The translations under genes were made by a program, and so were the position numbers. DNA of 64,000 nt, taken from contig CANNZV010002488.1 of NCBI GenBank assembly GCA_947561585.1, positions 1-64,000 on the forward strand, given 5' to 3'. Position 1 is the stretch's first letter; each line of letters starts with the position of its first letter. The notes beneath the pieces are model-generated. The model was not told where the DNA came from. It did no database searches and was given only the letters and a program-made list of their open reading frames with translations. This DNA is from Caprella mutica. Lineage: Eukaryota; Arthropoda; Malacostraca; Amphipoda; Caprellidae. Shown here piece by piece: positions 57,965 through 64,000 of the stretch.

Positions 57965-59156
57965 TGTCCTGGTACGTTAGGGACTGAGGGTTTAAACACA
58001 GCGTCGATAGACTGGGTTTGTGAATTTTGTATTCTGTAGAAAGATACACGAGAAATTGTAACATTGAAATAAAATTTATAGAACAATATAAAATGCATAT
58101 AAAATGATTATATAACGAGAACTAATGACGTATATAACATTAGACTTACAGTGGGTTTGGCTTTAGTCTAGATAGAATAGAATCAGATTTAAGGTTCGTA
58201 CAATGGTTTGATTATAAAACTATGTAGTAAATTGATCTTAGTTCTGGAATATAAGGAGATTTATAACAAGGGATAGCACATAACAAGGGATAGCACATAA
58301 CAAGGGATAGCACATAGACAAGGGATAGCACATAGACAAGGGATAGCACATAGACAAGGGATAGCACATAGATAAGGGATAGCACATAGACAAGGGATAG
58401 CACATAGACAAAGGATAGCACATAGACAAGGGATAGCACATAGACAAGGGATAGCACATAGACAAGGGATAGCACATAGACAAGGGATAGCACATAGACA
58501 AGGGATAGCGCATAGACAAAGGTAGCACATAGCCAAAGGTAGCACATAGCCAAAGGTAGCACATAGCCAAAGGTAGCACATAGCCAAAGGTAGCACATAG
58601 CCAAAGGTAGCACATAGCCAAAGGTAGCACATAGCAAAAGGTAGCGCATAGCAAAAGGTAGCGCATAGCAAAAGGTAGCACATAGCAAAAGGTAGCACAT
58701 AGCAAAAGGTAGCACATAGCAAAAGGTAGCACATAGCCAAAGGTAGCACATAGCCAAAGATAGCACATAGCCAAAGGTAGCACATAGCCAAAGATAGCAC
58801 ATAGCCAAAGATAGCACATAGCCAAAGGTAGCACATAGCCAAAGATAGCACATAGCCAAAGATAGCACATAGCCAAAGGTAGCACATAGCCAAAGGTAGC
58901 ACAAGGCCAAAGCAAGGATTGCACAAATATTAAAAATCGATCTTTGCACTATCGAAATCTCTGCGCCCTACTCAACTAGTTTCCATCAAACTAATGAACT
59001 ATGTATGCGCGTTCAAAATGCGTTCAAACAACAACAATGTTGCCCTTCTCCAGACCAAGAGTTGTAAAGACATAAATGCTAAAAACTGGGCCAATGGTTT
59101 TGAATGGAAGATATTCAAAAAATGAAATATGAACAGGTTAATTGCTTTCCAGCACA
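57965..59156 (-). mobile_element. Probable BEL/Pao 3' LTR containing a minisatellite
   Basis: On the minus strand a polypurine tract (GCTGGGAGGGGGGGAG, 59172-59157) precedes TGTGCTGGAAAGC, the expected TG start of an LTR. A plausible CA end (GTACCAGGACA) lies at 57965. A TATA-like string (TATATTGTTCTATAAAT) is inside. The second LTR is not in the window, so both ends are inferred. About half of the LTR is the array at 58262. Confidence 0.45.
58262..58912. repeat. 17/18-bp minisatellite (GGTAGCACATAGCCAAA)
   Basis: About 37 units in blocks: ACAAGGGATAGCACATAG (18 bp), then GCCAAAGGTAGCACATA and GCAAAAGGTAGCACATA (17 bp), then a mix of GGTAGC and GATAGC. The unit length is not a fixed multiple of three and has no stops on the minus strand, so frames of 221-245 codons run through it in all three phases. 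They look like hydrophobic proteins but are artefacts. Confidence 0.95.
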
Positions 59157-59303
59157 CTCCCCCCCTCCCAGCGACGGAAGTCGAAACATACAGTAGGTTA
59201 TAATTGTACTTTGGACATATATAAAGTGTCTATATAAAAGATAAACTAATTAGCAAAAATTAAAAACATGTTAGACAAATTAACAAAGTGAATCCAGAGT
59301 AGT

Positions 59304-60147
59304 TCACTTTTCTTCAGAAGGGATGAGGATGATCAGATCAGTTATTGGGCGCTGAAAATTCTTGCGAGTGCCGTCGCGTGTGGTTTCCAGGGTAACAGAT
59401 CTTACAAGCCCATCAGAGCTCGTTTTGACTTCCTTCACCATGGCTAGAGGCCATGAGTTCCTCTTCTCATTCTTTCTAGAAAGCAACGCTACGTCCCCCA
59501 CATGAACGTTACGCCTTCTCCGAATCCACTTAGACCGTTCTTGAAGATCTGATCAATAAAATGTTCTCCATTTAAGCCAGAAGGTATCTGCGATGATTGA
59601 ATCCTGCGCCAACGTTTGGCACCATACGAAGAGAGGTCATCGGGCGTGAATGTCTCAATAGGAGCAGGATGTGGTGCGTTTTTTAGTGTGAGGAGCATAG
59701 CTGGCGATATAGGTATAGAATCATTGGGATCGGGAGATACCTCCCACATAGGAGTACCATTTACGATAGCCATTGCTTCAGAGAGAAGAGTTGAAAACTC
59801 ATCCCTGCTTAGGATCCTATCGCTTAGTTGAGCCATGCTCCCCTCAAACACCCTTCTGAAAGCACCTATTTTTCGCTCCCAAGAGCCCCCGAAGTGGCTC
59901 GCGTGTGGAGGATTGAAGTGCCAAGTGATTCCCTTCATATCCAGCGACTGTTTTATGTCATTGATGGAAGAGGTTGAGTTTTGGTTGTTAAGCACAACGA
60001 AGTTAGTACCTCTATCAGAGTAGATGTGGCTGCAGGTACCTCTGACGGCGAAGAACCTTCTGAGGGCATTGCTCAAGCTGGGAGTATCAAGGCCGTGTAG
60101 GGGTTCAATGTGTATAGCGCGTGACGCCATGCATGTAAGGTGTGGTC
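59304..60147 (-). pseudogene. BEL/Pao integrase, 5'-truncated and frameshifted
   Basis: The frame opens near 60147 inside the integrase core: TCMASRAIHIEPLHG, YSDRGTNFV (second catalytic aspartate) and HFGGSWERKIGAFRRV (catalytic glutamate as GGSWER). This order is diagnostic of BEL/Pao elements. A frameshift near 59500-59540 separates it from the C-terminal VGDVALL...NSWPLAMVKEV module, which ends at 59304. Gag, protease, RT, RNase H and the N-terminal integrase are absent. The break is at 60147, where other retrotransposon DNA abuts. It is placed just upstream of the LTR on the same strand. Confidence 0.85.
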
Positions 60148-60289
60148 AACTTAAATAAGTTAACAGCAGGTTTGGTACAGCCTCGTCTAAAACATGACTG
60201 TTAACTACGCTAACACCGAATACAAAACTTATATTATCTTAATATTAGTGCGTGCGTTATTTACAGAGAGTTTACGTCAGACGAGGTGG

Positions 60290-61070
60290 ATCTCGGGAGC
60301 AGGCCAGCACACACGTATATCTTATATTGACGATAGACTTACTTTTAAAGAACACATGTCATTTTTATGTAATAAACTTAGTCAGGTTAAAGGTATTTTA
60401 TATGCAGCAGCCCCTTATTTTAATTAATAGAAAATCCTTAGTTTTAATGTACAATTCCCTAGCCTACTCCCTTTTTATCCAATCTATTATAGTATATGGA
60501 AAATCTTTTAACTCTCTGCTCCAGCCATTGAGAACTATTTTAAACAGTATTTTGAGAATTATTTTAAATGTAAAAAGAGATTTTAATGGTAGGTTTTACT
60601 TGTCAAATAACGATTTATATAGGAATTTAAATTTACTGAAATTTGACGATGCTTATGATTATTTTTTATTGAAATTTTTTCGCAATGCCTTATTTTTTAA
60701 TACTGACATTTTTAATACCTATTTTAGAGAATATATTCCTACTCACTCATACCAAACCAGATCTACCCATTTTAATGTACCTAATTTTAGAACTGAAGCA
60801 GAAAGAAATTTTATTGTTTATAGGGCTAATCATCTTTTTAATAATACACCCGATAATTTAAAATGTCCCATGTCAGATTTTAAATTTAAAACCGTTTTTA
60901 AAGAATACTGTATGAATAAATATATTGATTAATTTTAAGCTAACCCACTGCATCGTTCTTTTTATTTCTAGTTAGTTTAGTATTTTTATCATGTTTTAAT
61001 TTATATTGATGTATATATTTTAATGTCCCACAAGTTTGTAACTTTTCTGGATTTGAATAAAAAAAAATAT
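60290..61070 (+). pseudogene. 3' end of a jockey/CR1-like retrotransposon
   Basis: The sequence YIDDRLTFKEHMSFLCNKL is the post-RT region; after a frameshift near 60425 come KSLVLMYNSLAYSL and the C-terminal part ending at 60932. A 3' UTR leads to GAATAAAAAAAAA near 61058, which looks like the element's own A-rich tail. The 5' part is lost. The strand is opposite to the BEL/Pao remnant. Confidence 0.7.
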
Positions 61071-61079
61071 AAGTTTTAA

Positions 61080-61440
61080 ATTGCTATATTAAATATTATC
61101 AATAAAAAATTTAATATCCTATAGCCTAATATTAATCAAATTAATTAGAGGTTAAATAAATTAATAAATTGTTAATTAAAATAAAGCATTTTGTAATTAA
61201 ATTAATAAAATATTTAATTATTTAATCAATAATTAATATTTTATTGATTTAATTAATATTTTATAAATTTAGTTAATAATTAAGATTTTTATTAATTAAA
61301 TAACAAAATGTTTTATTTTAATTAATATTTTTATTAATTAAATTTATAAAAAATTTAATTATTAATTAAATTAATAAAATATTAATTATTAATTAAATTA
61401 ATAAAATATTAATTATTAATTAAATTAATAAATTGTTAAT
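61080..61440. repeat. Low-complexity AATTAAATTAATAAAATATT block
   Basis: Almost pure A/T with ATTAATTAAATTAATAAAAT repeating. It is largely self-complementary. Confidence 0.9.
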
Positions 61441-61584
61441 TTGTTTATTGTTTATTGAGAAACTGTTACATACATATACATAGTTAAAAATCTTTATATA
61501 GCTGTAATATATTGCAAGTAAGTTCCTTTGGTAATCCATGGTTTTAGTTATCAATGTCAATTAGTGTAAATAGATCCTAAATCA

Positions 61585-61868
61585 TTTTCGATCAATTATT
61601 TTTCGGTCAATTATCCATTCGATCAATTGTTGTGCGATCAATTTTCCTTTAGATCAATTTTCCATTCGACCAATTTTCCTTTCGATCAATTTTCTATTCG
61701 ACCAATTTTCCTTTCGATCAATTTTCCTTCCGATCAATATTCCATTCGATCAATATTCCATTCGATCAATATTCCATTCGACCAATTTTCCTTTCGATCA
61801 TTTTTCCTTTCGATCAATATTCCATTCGACCAATTATTTTCGATAAATTGTTTTCGGTCAATTGCTTT
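61585..61868. repeat. ~18-bp minisatellite (TTTCGATCAATTTTCCTT)
   Basis: About fifteen units of TTCGATCAATTTTCC with variants GATCAATATTCCA and GACCAATTTTCC. The array ends directly at the start of the retrotransposon frame at 61870. Confidence 0.85.
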
Positions 61869-61869
61869 C

Positions 61870-64000
61870 GATTAAAAATACATGGAAATGTATACGGAAA
61901 GTTACTTCTCTTAAAGCGCCTGATAGGAAGATTGATTCTGTGTTGTCTGGAGGGTCTATTATTTCTGATCAGCAGTTAATCTCGGATGAATTTGCTAACC
62001 ATTTTTCTTCTGTCGGTACTTCTGTTAATGGCGAGGCTATTCATTCCGTAAGGGACTCTCTTTCACTAATAGAATCAAACATTCACTCTATGTTTTTAAA
62101 TCCTGCTGAGAGCCTGGAAATTCAAGATGTGATTAAGTCCTTGAGAAACACTGGTATTGGTGTGGATTCGGTATCGATAAGTGCGGTGAAAAACAGTAGC
62201 AGTATTTTATGTAGACCTCTTTCCACAATTATTAATGTCTTTTTCAGCAGGTATTTTTCCTGATTGTTTTAAGGAGGCATGTATTATCCCTATTTTCAAA
62301 AAAAGGGAATAGACTTGAAGTAAAGAACTACCGTCCTATCTCGATGTTGCCATTGTTCAGTAAGGTGATTGAAAAGTGTGTTGCTAAGAGAATCATGTCT
62401 TTTATTAATCAATATGAACTTCTTAATGAAGACCAATTTGGGTTTCGAAGTGGTTTATCTACTGTGGACGCTGTGATAAGTTACACAGAATTTCTATATG
62501 ACCAACTTGATGATCGTAAACATGTAATTAGTATTTTTGTCGACCTCTCTAAAGCATTTGATACCGTCAACCATGAAATCTTGCTGTCCAAGTTGGAAAG
62601 GTATGGCTTTCGTGGTATTACTCAGGATTGGTTTACTAGTTGCTTATCTAACCGTAAACAAAGAGTTAAAATAGGAGACTCTTTCTCTCAGTTTAAGAAT
62701 ATTACTGTGGGTGTTCCTCAGGGAAGTGTTTTGGGCCCTATTTTGTTCTTGTTATACATAAACGATCTTCCAAAAGCTTCTCCTATGTTACAAACTTTGC
62801 TTTTTGCTGATGATACCACCTTATCTGCAGCAGGTAATGATTTTCATTCTCTTGTTCAGACTGTAAATGAGCAGTTATTAAGCTTCTCTATGTGGGTGAA
62901 TGTTAACAAGTTAGCTATTAATACTGATAAAAACTGCTGTTATGCTGCTCACTAATAGGATGCATGCTGTTAATATTGAAGATGAAGTTTTATTGAATAA
63001 CTGTCGTCTTGAGTTTGTTAATACTACTAGGTTCTTGGGGTTAGTTTTTGATGATAAACTTAAATTTAATGAACATATCTCTATGATTTGCGATAAGTTA
63101 TCAAAAATAGTAGGAATTATTCGTAAACTTAGTGAGTACCTCCCTCAAAGACCTTTAGTTAACATCTATTATAGCCTTTTCTATCCACATTTAATATATT
63201 GTAATCTGGTATGGGTTGGTACAAAGTACAGTACAGAGAATATATAGTATCCCAGAGCTATAGAGGGGATATTACGCGTGTCCCGGTAGGCTGTGACGTC
63301 ACATGTCAACAATGGTGCGTACGTTTGTACGTGCAGTACAAACACAAAAAATGGCTGCAACACACCCAACTTTTGTTAAATAACGTTTTCGGTGATATTT
63401 TTTTTAAGTCCACATTACCGCATGCTATTATCCAATCTTTATAGTCATACGAACGAAAATTAAAAAATGACTGTTGATGAAATTGCTACTGGTCTTTTTA
63501 CACCCAAAATAGTAACAAATTTTTAGTCTTGAAGGAGACGATTTATTCAAGATAATTAGATCATTAGTCAGATCGGTCGCGTTGGCCGCCATCTTAATTC
63601 TCTATTCCACGTGACCCACAGCAATTCTGTTTATTATGACGTGACCTCTTGTTTACATACATGACGTCACAGCCTACCCAGAATAAATTTGAATAATACA
63701 TGTAACTGGGGTACTATACTATTCTGTTTACTATGGTTGGTACATATGACGCTCACTTGCATGTTCTTGAGATGCTTCAGAAGAAAGTTATTCGGATTAT
63801 CACGGGTAGCGAATATCTTGCTCATACGAATACACTGTTCTACGACACAGGTATTCTAAAGATTAGTGATGTTCATAAGTATTTGTTATTGTTGTACATT
63901 TATAAAAATAAAGATCAATTTGAATTATCGAATAATGTTCATTTCACTAGACATGCTGAGGACCCTGTGATAATGTTCCGTAGACTTACTATGACCCAAC
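61870..64000 (+). pseudogene. jockey/CR1-like non-LTR retrotransposon, RT region, broken
   Basis: The N-terminal RT lead-in (61875-62250) is followed by frameshifts near 62250 and 62305. Then comes a good RT domain (62344-62955): NYRPISMLPLFSKVIEK, EDQFGFRSG, FVDLSKAFDTVNHEIL, GVPQGSVLGPILFLLYINDL and the catalytic FADD at about 62810. Another frameshift near 62950 leads to FLGLVFDDKLKFNEHI. A 511-bp MITE interrupts the frame at 63224-63734, after which it resumes (VGTYDAHLHVLEMLQKKVIR) and runs off the window. The endonuclease is not present; the 5' side abuts a minisatellite. Confidence 0.85.
63224..63734. mobile_element. 511-bp MITE with 10-bp flanking repeats
   Basis: The direct repeat GGTTGGTACA (63214-63223, 63735-63744) flanks it. 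Tips AGTACAGAGAATATATAGTA and the inverse of the right end (AGTAAACAGAATAGTATAGT) are imperfect inverted repeats. A second inner inverted pair is GTAGGCTGTGACGTCAC (63286) and GTCACAGCCTAC (about 63666). Removal of the insert and one repeat restores the RT reading frame. Non-coding. A 9-10 bp duplication fits Mutator-like transposition (inference). Confidence 0.78.

Noticed and set aside
58212..58949. Three hydrophobic minus-strand frames of 221-245 codons (LAMCYLWLCATFGYV repeats)
   Set aside because: They come from the 17/18-bp array, open in all three phases. The apparent membrane-protein character follows from the repeat composition.

Overview
The window is nuclear DNA of an invertebrate animal, most likely an arthropod. 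It is AT-rich, its genes are split by GT-AG introns, and it carries BEL/Pao, jockey/I-type, hAT-, mariner-, pogo- and Mutator-type transposons. No bacterial operon, CRISPR array or tRNA was recognised. The order of insects cannot be fixed from the sequence alone.

Two host genes can be reassembled from exons with matching splice phases. The first is a 7-exon TIPIN (TIMELESS-interacting protein, Swi3 domain) gene on the + strand, 2515-14375. The second is a 12-exon PEX6-like AAA+ peroxin gene on the - strand, 17290-26211. They converge, with about 2.9 kb between their stop codons. Their introns are packed with transposons and minisatellites. TIPIN intron 1 is a nest of at least four elements. 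TIPIN intron 6 holds a 5'-truncated retrotransposon with reverse transcriptase and RNase H. A 36-bp minisatellite runs into the TIPIN exon 4 acceptor, and a 21-bp minisatellite begins at the PEX6 exon 8 donor, so splice-site-like sequence is tandemly amplified in both.

The main discovery is at 29606-56475: a 26.9-kb DNA transposon. Its tips are mutual inverted repeats (GGTGTGCCTAAAAAGCG). Each tip carries a run of 10-bp GCGTCCGG-type repeats and then an array of an exact 159-bp satellite, in opposite orientation at the two ends. The flanks carry an 8-bp duplication (CAAACTCG), and they join into a sequence present uninterrupted elsewhere in the window. Inside is an apparently intact 3-exon gene for a 1069-residue protein joining a PHD finger, an OTU cysteine protease and a MULE (Mutator-like) DDE transposase. 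The left arm is interrupted by a 6.8-kb TA-flanked element holding decayed exon-like segments. The rest of the interior (43-54 kb) has no further gene, only MITEs, a 700-bp foldback, a mariner relic and minisatellites.

Right of the giant element (56.5-64 kb) lie a TTAA-type MITE, a BEL/Pao LTR containing its own minisatellite, a broken BEL/Pao integrase and two decayed jockey/CR1-like retrotransposons. One of these is split by a 511-bp MITE flanked by 10-bp direct repeats.
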